Part shown: piece by piece, positions 45,945 to 55,163 of the stretch
How positions within the stretch are numbered: position 1 is the first letter of the stretch
Layout of the letters: every line of letters starts with the position of its first letter
Origin: UBA1309 sp047605645
Lineage (GTDB): Bacteria > Bacteroidota > Bacteroidia > Bacteroidales > Dysgonomonadaceae
Direction of reading: 5' to 3'
Assembly: GCA_047605645.1 (NCBI GenBank)
Contig: JASGFJ010000009.1
Location: 54,236-118,235, forward strand
Length of the DNA: 64,000 bases
Notes under the pieces: generated by a model
Database searches by the model: none
Told to the model about the DNA's origin: nothing
What the model saw: only the letters and a program-made list of their open reading frames with translations
Program-made: the position numbers and the translations under genes

Positions 45945-47177
45945 CTAATTTTTAGATTTACAGTCATAGAGACCGAAAACAGATTTAATTTTTCGTTTTG
46001 TATTATTGTCTTCCAGAATATATACATAATATTGATTTCCACCAGGCAGGACTCTGACCACAATATGCCCCTGCTTACTTTTCATCTTTTCAGTGTTGTT
46101 GCCAATCACTATTTCGGCAGCAGAATGTAGATTTGTTGCAAAAATATCCCTCTCTTCAGGATAAATATATTTTGAAAGCATGCGATCTAATGTTGAATGA
46201 TTGGGGTGTAAAGCATCACTAGCCTGAATTATAAAAACTCGGGGCTTCAATGTTTTAATAAATATATCATTTGTTGCATTATTATATCCATGATGATTTA
46301 CACAGCAGACTTCTGTTTCACCCACGATTGGAGCTAATTGTGTTTCTATATCGTGAAAAGAGCTTCTTCCGGGTTTTGGATATCCGGTAACATCACCACC
46401 TGCATAGTATGAAAAATTTCCGTATGTAATTTTCAAAACACAACTTAACGAATTTTCTTGAGGGATATCAAACTTTTTTAATCTTTCTAAAGGAGGAAAT
46501 AGATATCGAGTTAATGTGCCATTACCTGTCCAAAGATTTCCATTTGAATAGATATTTTGGACTTTAAAACTTCCGGCATAAGACACAGTATCATATAATA
46601 GTTTAAATTGGTTGTCAAATCCAGACACGAATTGCTCAATAGTTATTTTCTTTTGAGTAAAACGTAAAAAATCATGATAATTTTTAACAGCTTTATCTTT
46701 TAAATCCACCAAGAAAGAATAATCAGGAAATCCCCTGTCAACCAACGTCCCAATCCGCAAATTTTCTGCCACAGTTATTATCCCTGTGTTGTAATATTTA
46801 CCCGTTTCATTTTTTGTTTTTAATACACCTCCCAAATGATCCTTATGAAAGTGTGTGATCAATACATAATCTAACCCTTGCTTTTTATTGGGGGCTATAT
46901 CATTTATATAATCAACAATCCATTCTCCCGGTGTCTTGGAATCGTTCGGCTTCTGGGGAACATGACGAAGATCAGATGCTTTATTTTCTCCTGCATCTAT
47001 CATCATTGTAGTACCATCGGGGAAAATAAAATAAGCACATTCGCCACATCCTGTATTTATATGATGGATATCCAGATATCCTTTTTCCCATGAGGAAAGT
47101 TTATCTCCAACTTTTTGAGCAAAACTCAAAGTAGGAAAAAGACAAAAGAGAAGTAAACAATGAAGTGTTTTCATCAT
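45945..47177 (-). CDS. Exported metallo-beta-lactamase-fold hydrolase (ComEC-like)
   Basis: From MMKTLHCLLLFCLFPTLSFA (signal peptide) this is a 410-residue protein. The zinc site is seen in YVLITHFHKDHLGGVLKTKN (HxHxDH), preceded by TTMMIDAGENK, and followed by NFSYYAGGDVTGY (DxxG-type strand) and EVCCVNHHGYNNATN (second metal His). This resembles ComEC-type MBL domains, which hydrolyse phosphodiester bonds in nucleic acids or related compounds. Here, in a SusCD/GDPD/GlpT operon, a role in cleaving phosphoester-containing polymers or lipid headgroups is plausible. The long in-frame extension to 47216 is rejected because it lacks a signal peptide at the right place. Confidence 0.83.
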   Translation of the reverse strand: MMKTLHCLLLFCLFPTLSFAQKVGDKLSSWEKGYLDIHHINTGCGECAYFIFPDGTTMMIDAGENKASDLRHVPQKPNDSKTPGEWIVDYINDIAPNKKQGLDYVLITHFHKDHLGGVLKTKNETGKYYNTGIITVAENLRIGTLVDRGFPDYSFLVDLKDKAVKNYHDFLRFTQKKITIEQFVSGFDNQFKLLYDTVSYAGSFKVQNIYSNGNLWTGNGTLTRYLFPPLERLKKFDIPQENSLSCVLKITYGNFSYYAGGDVTGYPKPGRSSFHDIETQLAPIVGETEVCCVNHHGYNNATNDIFIKTLKPRVFIIQASDALHPNHSTLDRMLSKYIYPEERDIFATNLHSAAEIVIGNNTEKMKSKQGHIVVRVLPGGNQYYVYILEDNNTKRKIKSVFGLYDCKSKN

Positions 47178-47248
47178 CCATATTTTGTTTAAAACGACTC
47201 CCCGACAACTAATCATCGGAGAGTAATAGAATTATCTAAATCGAAACA

Positions 47249-48733
47249 TCAATACCCCGGATTCTGAGGAAATTTAGAAGAGTCATTTCTCAATACGACT
47301 TCACTATGAGGTACCGGAAATAATAAATCGTTTTGATTGATTGTTATGTTAATATCACGAATCGAGCCTATAGCTTGTTCGCTACGTATAAGATCGAACC
47401 AGCGTTGCATTTCCATTGGAAACTCCAATCGACGTTCAAGCCATATTGCTTTACGAAAGGAATCCTGATCCGGCAAGTCTGCTACCGTGTAAACACCTGT
47501 CGAATAAGATCGGGTACGTACATTATTTAGTGATTGCCAACAAAGTGAAGTTCCTGAATTATCATATAAGACCTCATTAGCCGCTTCAGCAAACATTAGT
47601 AAAACATCAGACCAACGAAGAATAGGAGTATGATAAGCATATTGTTTTATAGAACTCTCTATATCGGCATACTTTACAAATAACTTATTGTCTGTATTTG
47701 TTCCTTTAATACTTCTCATCAAATCAGCACGGCGATCGCTCTTATGATAAATGCATTTGGCAGTATTGCTTAATTTAAAAACTTCATTTAAATCTGCCTG
47801 ATTTGCATGATGAACCAATGCATTACGTCCTTCTCCCGGGATATCCTTATTGAACAATACAGCAAAAAGTATCTCTTTGTTCATTGTTTGAGGCACCCAT
47901 CCTTTATAGCTATTGTATGCAGAATTAGGACTCCCTGACGCCGGAGCAGTACTGAATACATTCGTGATGTCCGGCAATAAGATATGAATTCCAGCATTAT
48001 CAGTATTTATTAGCTCACCCAGTGTTGTTTTTGCATCATTCCATTTTTTCTGTTGTAGATACACCTTCCCCAACAACCCTTTTGCTGCAAGCGAAGTCGC
48101 TCGACCTAAGCTACTACCACTAAATAGCTTAGGGAGATTTTCCGGATTAGATGCGAATTTCAGATCTGTTTCAATTGCCGTATAAATCTCACCAACTTTA
48201 TCCCTGCTGCATAGTGCGGCCTCTTCTGGAGAAACAGGCTCTAAAATTAGAGGTGCATCCCCCCAGAAACGCACAATATTAAAGTAAGCTAACCCTCGCA
48301 GGAAACGAGCTTCAGCTTCATACTGAGCTCTTAATTTGTCTTTTTTTACAAGGTCTATATATTTGATAACATTATTGCATCTGTAAATCATCTCATAATG
48401 CTTTGACCAGACTTCGCGGAAAATCTGGTTATCAGCCTGCGCTGTAAATATTTTAATACTGTATTCGCGTCCTGCATTTCCTCCTGAATTAGTAAAAGAA
48501 CCTAAATCGTCGGAACGAACATCGGTCATCAATACCATATAATCACGGTAAAATGCTCTATCCTGTAATGCTGCATACGAAGCAGTCAAAGCATATTCAA
48601 TATCTGTCTGGTTTTTATAAAAATTACCTGTCGTTCCCTGATTTGTTTCCGGTTTAAGATCCAGAAAGTCACTACATCCTGTAAATAAGAAAATAGATAC
48701 AGAAATAAATATACATTTTATTAACTTTTTCAT
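47249..48733 (-). CDS. SusD/RagB-like outer-membrane lipoprotein
   Basis: This 494-residue binding lipoprotein pairs with the SusC receptor encoded 18 bp upstream. The signal and lipobox (IFISVSIFLFTGC, then SDFLDLKPET) are present. SusD features are RCNNVIKYIDLVKKDKLRAQ, AEARFLRGLAYFNIVRFWGDAPLI, YKGWVPQTMNKEILFAV, and the RWSDVLLMFAEAANEV C-terminal segment ending FPQNPGY. It starts at ATG 48733 (three codons inside the frame) so that the signal begins MKKLIK. The neighbouring GDPD and OPA antiporter suggest a phosphodiester-rich ligand. Confidence 0.94.
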   Translation of the reverse strand: MKKLIKCIFISVSIFLFTGCSDFLDLKPETNQGTTGNFYKNQTDIEYALTASYAALQDRAFYRDYMVLMTDVRSDDLGSFTNSGGNAGREYSIKIFTAQADNQIFREVWSKHYEMIYRCNNVIKYIDLVKKDKLRAQYEAEARFLRGLAYFNIVRFWGDAPLILEPVSPEEAALCSRDKVGEIYTAIETDLKFASNPENLPKLFSGSSLGRATSLAAKGLLGKVYLQQKKWNDAKTTLGELINTDNAGIHILLPDITNVFSTAPASGSPNSAYNSYKGWVPQTMNKEILFAVLFNKDIPGEGRNALVHHANQADLNEVFKLSNTAKCIYHKSDRRADLMRSIKGTNTDNKLFVKYADIESSIKQYAYHTPILRWSDVLLMFAEAANEVLYDNSGTSLCWQSLNNVRTRSYSTGVYTVADLPDQDSFRKAIWLERRLEFPMEMQRWFDLIRSEQAIGSIRDINITINQNDLLFPVPHSEVVLRNDSSKFPQNPGY

Positions 48734-48751
48734 GTCAATCAACTTTTGAAG

Positions 48752-51700
48752 TTATAGCGTAAAATTAATTCCAAAAACAAAGCTTTTTGCGAGTGGATAT
48801 GTACCATAATCTACACCCTGCATTATCGGACTGGAATCGGTACTAACTTCTGGATTATACCCGCTGTAATTGGTGAATGTAAACGGGTTGAATGCCGAAC
48901 CATAGATCCGGAGAGTACTAATACCCAGACGGCTTACTGTTTGCTTAAGAAAAGTAAATCCGAAAGTTATTTCCCGAATTCTCATGTAAGAACCATCTTC
49001 GATATGCCAGGATGATATCACAGTGTTCATCCCGGTAGCATTTCGATTAGCGCGATACACTTTTCCACTTCCCTGTTGTGATTCCGACACCCAGCGATCG
49101 CGTGCAATACCTAATTGATTGGCATTACCTTCCATATTTGCTAAATAGCGTCGATTAATATTTGCTATTTCATTTCCATATACACCTTGTAACGCCAAAC
49201 TAAAGTCAAACATCCTGTATTTTACATGCGTGGAATACCCATATGTAAAATCCGGAAGATAATTTCCTGTTATCGTTTTATCATCTGCATTGATTATATT
49301 GTCCGACCCAAATTTCTTGAATCGAAAATCTCCAGGCTGAGCATTAGGGACAATTATACCATTGGCCATATCAGCATTTATTTCCGCCTGATTTTGATAT
49401 ACTCCATCTACAACATAAGTATAGTAATTACCAATTGGTTCGCCGACTTTTGTTATAAAATCGATTACGCTGTTCGATTGGGTTACGATTTCATTAGCAC
49501 TTCCAAGAGATTTAACTTTGTTACGATTAGCAGCATAATTAAAACTATTGGTCCATAATACGTTGCCTATCTTATGGTTGGAGGATAGAGTCAATTCGAT
49601 ACCCTTATTGGTTAGTTTTCCGATATTTTGAAGAACAGTAGAGAATCCGGATATTTCCATAACAGGAACTTTCAACAACATATCAGTTGTTGTACCCTGA
49701 TAAACGTCAACCTCAAGATTCAACCATTTAAATAAGCCTATTTCAGCTCCAATATTAACTTGTGAAGTTTTTTCCCACCCAATATTTGGATTTCCGGATG
49801 TTGATTCCTTCATACCTATACTTGATCCTCCTCCAAATGGATAATTATCACCTTCTACAATTCCAAAAGAAGCATAATTACCAATACTCATATTACCAGT
49901 AACACCCCAACTCGTACGTAGTTTCAGATTAGATATCCAGGGTACGGATTTCATGAAATTCTCTTCAGTCATGTACCAAGCAGCTGAAGCAGAAGGGAAA
50001 TACCCCCATTTATTATTTTTCCCGAAGCGAGAAGATCCATCAGCACGAATAGCCACTGAGAATAAATATTTATCGGTATAGTTATACTGAGCACGGGCTA
50101 ATGCTGATAATAAAGACCATTCATCTTTCGATGAATCATATTTTGTCGCTTTTGCAGTTATGGGAATTGTATGAAGTATGTCATTTTGCGGCAGATCGGT
50201 AGCTGTCAAACGATTGGCATTGCCCAGATACTTCTGAGCTGTCCAACCACCGAGCCCTGTGATTGCATGTCTGCCAAATTTATTTTTATAATTCAATGTA
50301 TTTTCCCATACCCATGTATATTTGTTTTTAGTCCGCGATTCTGCTGTAGGATTTGAAGGAGGCATTCTATCCGTAGAATTTGGTAAAGCTGCCGGGCGAT
50401 AAGAATCACGCACATAATTATTATAGTTCCAGCTACCTTGAGTTTTGAAATTCAAGCTCTTCATTATTTTATATTCAACATACCCTGTTGCCAACATCTG
50501 TAATGCCGTCATTTTATCATCAATAAGGCTTGCAATAGCAACAGGATTATTAATTTTTGATTGACCATAACTGGTATTATTATGTTGATAGTTGAATTCT
50601 CTATCCGGATTACGAACCGGATATATCGGTGCTGCTCCTAATGCTGCTGATAAAACTCCATCATTGGCATAACGACCTTCTGTATTTACCAGATCAAATA
50701 CATTGCGAGTCAGGTTGATATTTCCTCCAATCTTGAATTTATTGTGGGTCATATCCACCTTCGTTCGAAATCCCATCTTCGTGAAAGAAGAATTGATAAC
50801 GACTCCTTCTTCATCCTGATAATTTCCAGAAATAAGGTATCTAAGATTTTTATTTCCCCCACTTACCGAAAGACTGTGTTTTTGCATAAATCCGGTACGA
50901 AGCACTGCATCCTGCCAGTCGGTATCGGTTAATCCCTTTTCACCTCTCACATATGGTAATATTTCGGGAGGAAGCATCCATCCTTGATTCTCGCTGAGTG
51001 TCCCTGTTTTTAGATTATCCCAACGTTGCTGATTTGTAGCCCAAGGATCATATAGATTGGTTTTTCCTGCATTTTTTAATTGATCGTAATATGCTGCATT
51101 ATGTCCATCAAAAACCAATTGCGAATATTCATAGGCATTTAGAACATCTATTTTCTTGGTTACGCTTTGCATTCCAACATGTCCATTATACTGAACTACA
51201 GGCTTACCATCTTTCCCTTTCTTCGTAGTAATGATTACAACTCCATTACTTCCCCGAGACCCATAAATCGCCGCAGCCGAAGCATCTTTCAAAATTTCAA
51301 TAGATTCTATATCTGACATTTCGATAGAAGCCAGCGGACTTACAGAAATGCCTGTCGCCTTTCCTGTGTCATCACTCAAAGGGACACCATCAATGACATA
51401 AAGCGGAGAACTACCAGCTGTAATAGTCCCTACCCCACGCACTTTTATGTCGAATCCGGCTCCCGGAGTTCCATTAGGTTGAGTTATCTGTACTCCGGCC
51501 ATTCTTCCAACAAGAGCCTGTTCGATACTAGATACAGCCATATCCTGAATGTCTGAAGCCCGCACAGACGAAATAGAAGTTGTTACGTCTCGTTTGCGTT
51601 GAACTCCATATCCGACAACTACAACTTCATCTAAAACTTTAAGATTTTCTTTAAGAACAATTTGATAATCAAACTTATCTCCTTTGAATTTAATCTCTTG

Positions 51701-52204
51701 AGACAAATATCCAATATAAGATATTATGAGAGATGAACCTTTGGGAACTTCAAGGCTAAATTTTCCATCAATATCGGTTACTGTCCCAGTTGTTGCTCCC
51801 TTTACCATTATTGTAGCACCAATAATGTGTTCTCCACCTTCATCTTTTACAACTCCTGTTATTTTCTTTTGTTTTTCCTGTTTTTGATTAGCTTTTTGAG
51901 GAATAAGAAGTATAATATTCTTTTCTTGCTTTTGATAACCTATTTCGCTATCGGTCAACAACTGTTTTAATACTGTATCAATATCCTTATCTGAAAAACT
52001 TATCGATACTACTTTATCAAGTTCTTTCAAATCATCATTAAAGAAAAACTTGAACACACTCTTATTCTCTATTTCCTTGACAGCCTCTTTAATTGATTTA
52101 TTCTTAATGTCAATTGTAACTTGAGGAAAGATGTTACACGACAGAAGAAACATGAAAACGACAAACACAAGTCGTCGATGCTCTAATGGAATTTTAATTT
52201 TCAT
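48752..52204 (-). CDS. SusC-family TonB-dependent transducer with N-terminal STN signalling domain
   Basis: This 1150-residue receptor carries, after the signal peptide, an STN domain (about 30-85; VTIDIKNKSIKEAVKEIENK, then FKFFFNDDLKELDKVV), the element that talks to an anti-sigma factor in FecA-type trans-envelope signalling. Next come a carboxypeptidase-like domain (ITGVVKDEGGEHIIGATIMV), the LDEVVVVGYGVQRKRDVTTS segment, a plug with IEILKDASAAAIYGSRGSNG, and the barrel ending FGINFTL. The STN domain and the adjacent FecR and ECF sigma genes make a complete regulatory chain, so substrate binding should induce the operon. Confidence 0.95.
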   Translation of the reverse strand: MKIKIPLEHRRLVFVVFMFLLSCNIFPQVTIDIKNKSIKEAVKEIENKSVFKFFFNDDLKELDKVVSISFSDKDIDTVLKQLLTDSEIGYQKQEKNIILLIPQKANQKQEKQKKITGVVKDEGGEHIIGATIMVKGATTGTVTDIDGKFSLEVPKGSSLIISYIGYLSQEIKFKGDKFDYQIVLKENLKVLDEVVVVGYGVQRKRDVTTSISSVRASDIQDMAVSSIEQALVGRMAGVQITQPNGTPGAGFDIKVRGVGTITAGSSPLYVIDGVPLSDDTGKATGISVSPLASIEMSDIESIEILKDASAAAIYGSRGSNGVVIITTKKGKDGKPVVQYNGHVGMQSVTKKIDVLNAYEYSQLVFDGHNAAYYDQLKNAGKTNLYDPWATNQQRWDNLKTGTLSENQGWMLPPEILPYVRGEKGLTDTDWQDAVLRTGFMQKHSLSVSGGNKNLRYLISGNYQDEEGVVINSSFTKMGFRTKVDMTHNKFKIGGNINLTRNVFDLVNTEGRYANDGVLSAALGAAPIYPVRNPDREFNYQHNNTSYGQSKINNPVAIASLIDDKMTALQMLATGYVEYKIMKSLNFKTQGSWNYNNYVRDSYRPAALPNSTDRMPPSNPTAESRTKNKYTWVWENTLNYKNKFGRHAITGLGGWTAQKYLGNANRLTATDLPQNDILHTIPITAKATKYDSSKDEWSLLSALARAQYNYTDKYLFSVAIRADGSSRFGKNNKWGYFPSASAAWYMTEENFMKSVPWISNLKLRTSWGVTGNMSIGNYASFGIVEGDNYPFGGGSSIGMKESTSGNPNIGWEKTSQVNIGAEIGLFKWLNLEVDVYQGTTTDMLLKVPVMEISGFSTVLQNIGKLTNKGIELTLSSNHKIGNVLWTNSFNYAANRNKVKSLGSANEIVTQSNSVIDFITKVGEPIGNYYTYVVDGVYQNQAEINADMANGIIVPNAQPGDFRFKKFGSDNIINADDKTITGNYLPDFTYGYSTHVKYRMFDFSLALQGVYGNEIANINRRYLANMEGNANQLGIARDRWVSESQQGSGKVYRANRNATGMNTVISSWHIEDGSYMRIREITFGFTFLKQTVSRLGISTLRIYGSAFNPFTFTNYSGYNPEVSTDSSPIMQGVDYGTYPLAKSFVFGINFTL

Positions 52205-52328
52205 GATCGAATAGATTTTGGTTTAACAATAGAATTTCTTAACAAATCTGTTTCTATTCGATATACAGGTATCAATAGCAGTTTCATGACACCCAGCACA
52301 AACATTAACCTTACTTAACTATTCACGC

Positions 52329-52365
52329 AAAAAAAACACGGGAATACACAAAAGTACTACCGTGT
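52329..52365 (-). terminator. Rho-independent terminator after the FecR gene
   Basis: On the minus strand ACACGG (52360-52365) pairs with CCGTGT (52336-52341), followed by an eight-base T run (52329-52336 on the plus strand as A). It ends the sigma/anti-sigma transcript before the susC promoter. Confidence 0.7.
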
Positions 52366-52390
52366 GGCTATTTATAACTATCAGGAACTT

Positions 52391-53371
52391 TTACTTATAT
52401 AAATGAACAGTACTATCTTCTATTCTATAATTTATTGAAGATGTTAGTTTTATTGCATTTAGTACACTTTCAATGTTGGTGTTATCTACAGTTCCTGTGA
52501 AACGTTGTTTTTTCAAATCTTCGTTGTCAAACACAATGTCAATATTATGCATTCGTGAGATTGTTTTCATTATGAATTCCACGGGCTCACCATCGAAACG
52601 AAGACGATTTTGCCTCCAATCGGTATAATCTTCGGCGTTGACCTTTTGTTGCAATACTTGTTGAGTTATTCTGTTATACAATATCCGGTCGTTAGGCTTC
52701 ATCTCGATATTATCTTTAGGTGTTATCAACTGTATTTTCCCAGAGTTCAATACAATAGATATATTTTCCTCATCAGGATATGCTTTTATACCAAATCGCG
52801 TACCTAAAACTTTAATTTTTATCTCTTTGCATTGAACTATAAATGGTTTTTCAGGATTGTGTCTTACATCAAAGAAAGCTTCACCGTCTAACCGAACAAG
52901 CCTTTCTTTCTGATTGTAATCACTATAATAGATAAGCTTTGAGCCTGAATTTACAGAAATCTTACTTCCTTCGGGCAATGTCAAACTTGCTTTTTCACCC
53001 ATATCAGCAACCACTTCAAATAATTCAATATTATGAGGTTTCAAATATAAATATGCTCCCAGTATAAGAACAACGGGAAGCAGGATGGCTGCAACGTTGA
53101 CTATTCGTCTTAAATAGAATCTAAAATCCCGACCATCAGAGTTTGACAAGTCAAGAGTTGAGTAATTCTTCGTTTGAGTACGAATATTATATAGCACCTT
53201 CATTTTCAAATCCATATCCATATCTCCGGAAGAGGATACAATCTGGTCTTCTAACCATTTATTCAAATGAATATCATCCTTTAAGAATGATTTTAATTCG
53301 GCTATTTCAAGAGGAGATGCTACTCCTGATACATATTTCTGGAATATATTTAAACACTTATCTTTATCCAT
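52391..53371 (-). CDS. FecR-like anti-sigma factor
   Basis: This 326-residue single-pass membrane protein has a cytosolic N-terminus (KCLNIFQKYVSGVASPLEIA), one hydrophobic segment near residue 95 (IVNVAAILLPVVLILGAYLYL), then a FecR beta domain (ADMGEKASLTLPEGSKISVN, FFDVRHNPEKPFIVQCKEIK, VLGTRFGIKAYP) and a DUF4974-type STN-like C-terminus (FTGTVDNTNIESVLNAIKLT). It receives the signal from the STN domain of the adjacent SusC and releases the ECF sigma factor encoded 66 bp upstream. Confidence 0.94.
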   Translation of the reverse strand: MDKDKCLNIFQKYVSGVASPLEIAELKSFLKDDIHLNKWLEDQIVSSSGDMDMDLKMKVLYNIRTQTKNYSTLDLSNSDGRDFRFYLRRIVNVAAILLPVVLILGAYLYLKPHNIELFEVVADMGEKASLTLPEGSKISVNSGSKLIYYSDYNQKERLVRLDGEAFFDVRHNPEKPFIVQCKEIKIKVLGTRFGIKAYPDEENISIVLNSGKIQLITPKDNIEMKPNDRILYNRITQQVLQQKVNAEDYTDWRQNRLRFDGEPVEFIMKTISRMHNIDIVFDNEDLKKQRFTGTVDNTNIESVLNAIKLTSSINYRIEDSTVHLYK

Positions 53372-53437
53372 TTATTTATTAAATTACTTTCCAATATTTA
53401 TACAGACATCATCTGGCAATTCGCCACAAGACTTAGA

Positions 53438-54028
53438 TTAATTAACTAAAACATGTATTAGCACAATCGATAATATCTGATCATAATATTTTGCCAAATG
53501 TTCTTTCATAAAGGATATTGCCCTCGATATTTGGGTTTGCACAGTTCTTTCTGATATCTGTAGTTTCTCCGAAATCTCTTTATTTGATAACATTTCTTTT
53601 CGACTCAATATAAAAACCTGTTTGCGAGCTGGAGGTAATTTTTCGATTAAACTGTCAATATATTCCTCCAAAATATTTTTATTAACTATTTTTTCGGTAT
53701 CATTCTCGATACCGGATGAAAACCTTGTAATATAGTCTCTGTAAATAAACTCTACAACCTGATGTTCATACTCATTCAATAACATATTCTTTGCGATTGT
53801 ACACAAATATGAAATGAATGATTTATTTGGATTTACAGAAGCATGTGATTCCCATATTTTGATGAAAGTTCGCTGCACCAATTCTTCAGCTAAATAGGCA
53901 TCCCCTGAAGTAATTCTTAAAATAAAATTATATAATTTACCACCGTAGATATGAAATAATTCTTCAAATGCTTCAGATGATCCACTTTGAAGTTTTATCA
54001 AAATATTTCGTTCAACATGGTTATTCAT
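53438..54028 (-). CDS. ECF-type RNA polymerase sigma factor
   Basis: This 196-residue sigma-70 family member has region 2 (FIYGGKLYNFILRITSGDAY-like helix, LAEELVQRTFIKIWESHASV) and region 4 (LPPARKQVFILSRKEMLSNK, then EISEKLQISERTVQTQISRA), with no region 3. Length and arrangement match the ECF sigmas paired with FecR in Bacteroidota PULs. Its gene is the first of the regulatory pair; the intervening 66 bp before FecR hold no feature I can name. The role is to activate the susC operon on ligand signalling. Confidence 0.94.
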   Translation of the reverse strand: MNNHVERNILIKLQSGSSEAFEELFHIYGGKLYNFILRITSGDAYLAEELVQRTFIKIWESHASVNPNKSFISYLCTIAKNMLLNEYEHQVVEFIYRDYITRFSSGIENDTEKIVNKNILEEYIDSLIEKLPPARKQVFILSRKEMLSNKEISEKLQISERTVQTQISRAISFMKEHLAKYYDQILSIVLIHVLVN

Positions 54029-54752
54029 AGTTTATAATATACTTATTGCTTAGAACAAAAATATTATTTATATCAATACTATCATAATGTAATGGTATTA
54101 AATATTAATTCATTAATACAATACCTATTCAACGAATCGCTATTCTCGAAGTCTATTGTAGTATTGATTCCGTTGCCTGAATATCTTGTCGAAATAATCG
54201 ATTTTGGAATCTCTGTAATCAAAAATGACCGGCAGTTTCCCTGAGTGTTGAACTTTCCCGTATATTTTGTAGCAGCTTACCTCCAAACGTGAAGGGATAA
54301 ACAATAAACAAGCACTCCAATGCGCTTATATCTATCCCTCGCCGAAATATTGTCGGGTGAAAATAATAATTAAGAAATACCCCTATCCTATCTGTTCCAA
54401 CTTGCTTTTCCGACTTTTTTCCGAATCATCACCCAAAATGGCAATCGTTTCGTTTTTTTCCCTCAAATAAAGGTTCAGAATATCTACATGGGGCTTCTTT
54501 CGGTGAGTATCAAGATAGACTTAAAGCGACTTATATCCCCATCAACATCCGTAAAAATCAAACTATTCCTATTGGAGCTGGGACAAAGAATATATACTCA
54601 CATGTAATACACGTGAGTATTATCGAAACGCAAAAGGCTCCAAGATATCCCTCCCTAGTGCCACCACTAAAAAAACTCAAAGCAACTGAACCCAACAATT
54701 TCTTACGAAAGACAATGCGTATGAACTACTTAGTGGCAAAAACAAAGAATTA
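54029..54752. other. Gene-free 724-bp gap with an unnamed reverse-strand remnant and a 27-bp palindrome
   Basis: A minus-strand frame around 54370-54500 reads KPHVDILNLYLREKNETIA followed by ILGDDSEKSRKSKLEQIG. It looks protein-like but has no start or family. At 54594-54620 an inverted repeat (ATACTCAC and GTGAGTAT arms, inner TGT/ACA pairing) forms a possible hairpin without a T tract on either strand. Nothing else could be supported. Confidence 0.4.
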
Positions 54753-54785
54753 TTTGCATCATTTCATCTGAAATTGATATCTTTG
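54753..54785 (+). promoter_or_regulatory. Promoter of the guanidine-riboswitch / SMR transcript
   Basis: TTTG (54753-54756), 21 bp, then TATCTTTG (54778-54785) is an exact Bacteroidota -33/-7 pair. Transcription would begin close to 54790-54792, right at the first hairpin of the riboswitch. Confidence 0.7.
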
Positions 54786-54790
54786 CATCG

Positions 54791-54832
54791 CTGGACGACC
54801 AGCCTCGAATACTAAGGGATGGACGACCACCC
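54791..54832 (+). promoter_or_regulatory. Guanidine-II (mini-ykkC) riboswitch
   Basis: Two short hairpins each carry an ACGA loop. Hairpin 1 is CTGG-ACGA-CCAG (54791-54802). Hairpin 2 is GGGATGG-ACGA-CCACCC (54816-54832), seven- versus six-base arms with one bulged A. A 13-nt linker separates them. The paired ACGR-loop hairpins are the defining feature of mini-ykkC RNAs, which bind guanidinium cooperatively. The second hairpin ends 15 nt before the ATG of an SMR exporter of the SugE/Gdx group, the classical target gene. Ligand binding likely affects translation initiation. Confidence 0.88.
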
Positions 54833-54847
54833 ATAAATTAAATTATC

Positions 54848-55162
54848 ATGGCGTGGTTATTTCTTATTTTGGGAGGTATCTTTGAGATTGGGTGGCCTCT
54901 TGGTTTTAAACTTGCATCAACAGCTCAACACAAGTTCTTGTTCATAGGAATGTCGATGGTTTGTATGGCATTAAGTGGCTTATTCCTCTATCTGGCACAG
55001 CAAACAATACCGATAGGTACGGCGTATGCTGTATGGACAGGGATCGGTGCAATAGGGACCCTTACTGTGGGGATTATTTTCTTTCATGACCCAGCAGGAT
55101 TTATGAGGCTTTTTTCTGCATTCTTAATTATTGCAGGTATAATTGGATTGAAATTTTTTTAG
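54848..55162 (+). CDS. sugE: SMR-family guanidinium exporter (SugE/Gdx-like)
   Basis: This 104-residue four-helix transporter of the small multidrug resistance family probably exports guanidinium in exchange for protons. The essential Glu lies in helix 1 (LILGGIFEIGWPLGFKLA), followed by LSGLFLYLAQQTIPIGTAYAVWTGIGAIGT (Gdx-type helix 2-3 motif with IGTAYAVWTGIG) and LTVGIIFFHDPAGFMRLFSAFLIIAGIIGLK. The guanidine-II riboswitch directly upstream strongly supports guanidinium over quaternary ammonium specificity. A dead beta-lactamase-type fragment converges on it from the right, beginning one base after its stop. Confidence 0.9.
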   Translation: MAWLFLILGGIFEIGWPLGFKLASTAQHKFLFIGMSMVCMALSGLFLYLAQQTIPIGTAYAVWTGIGAIGTLTVGIIFFHDPAGFMRLFSAFLIIAGIIGLKFF

Positions 55163-55163
55163 T

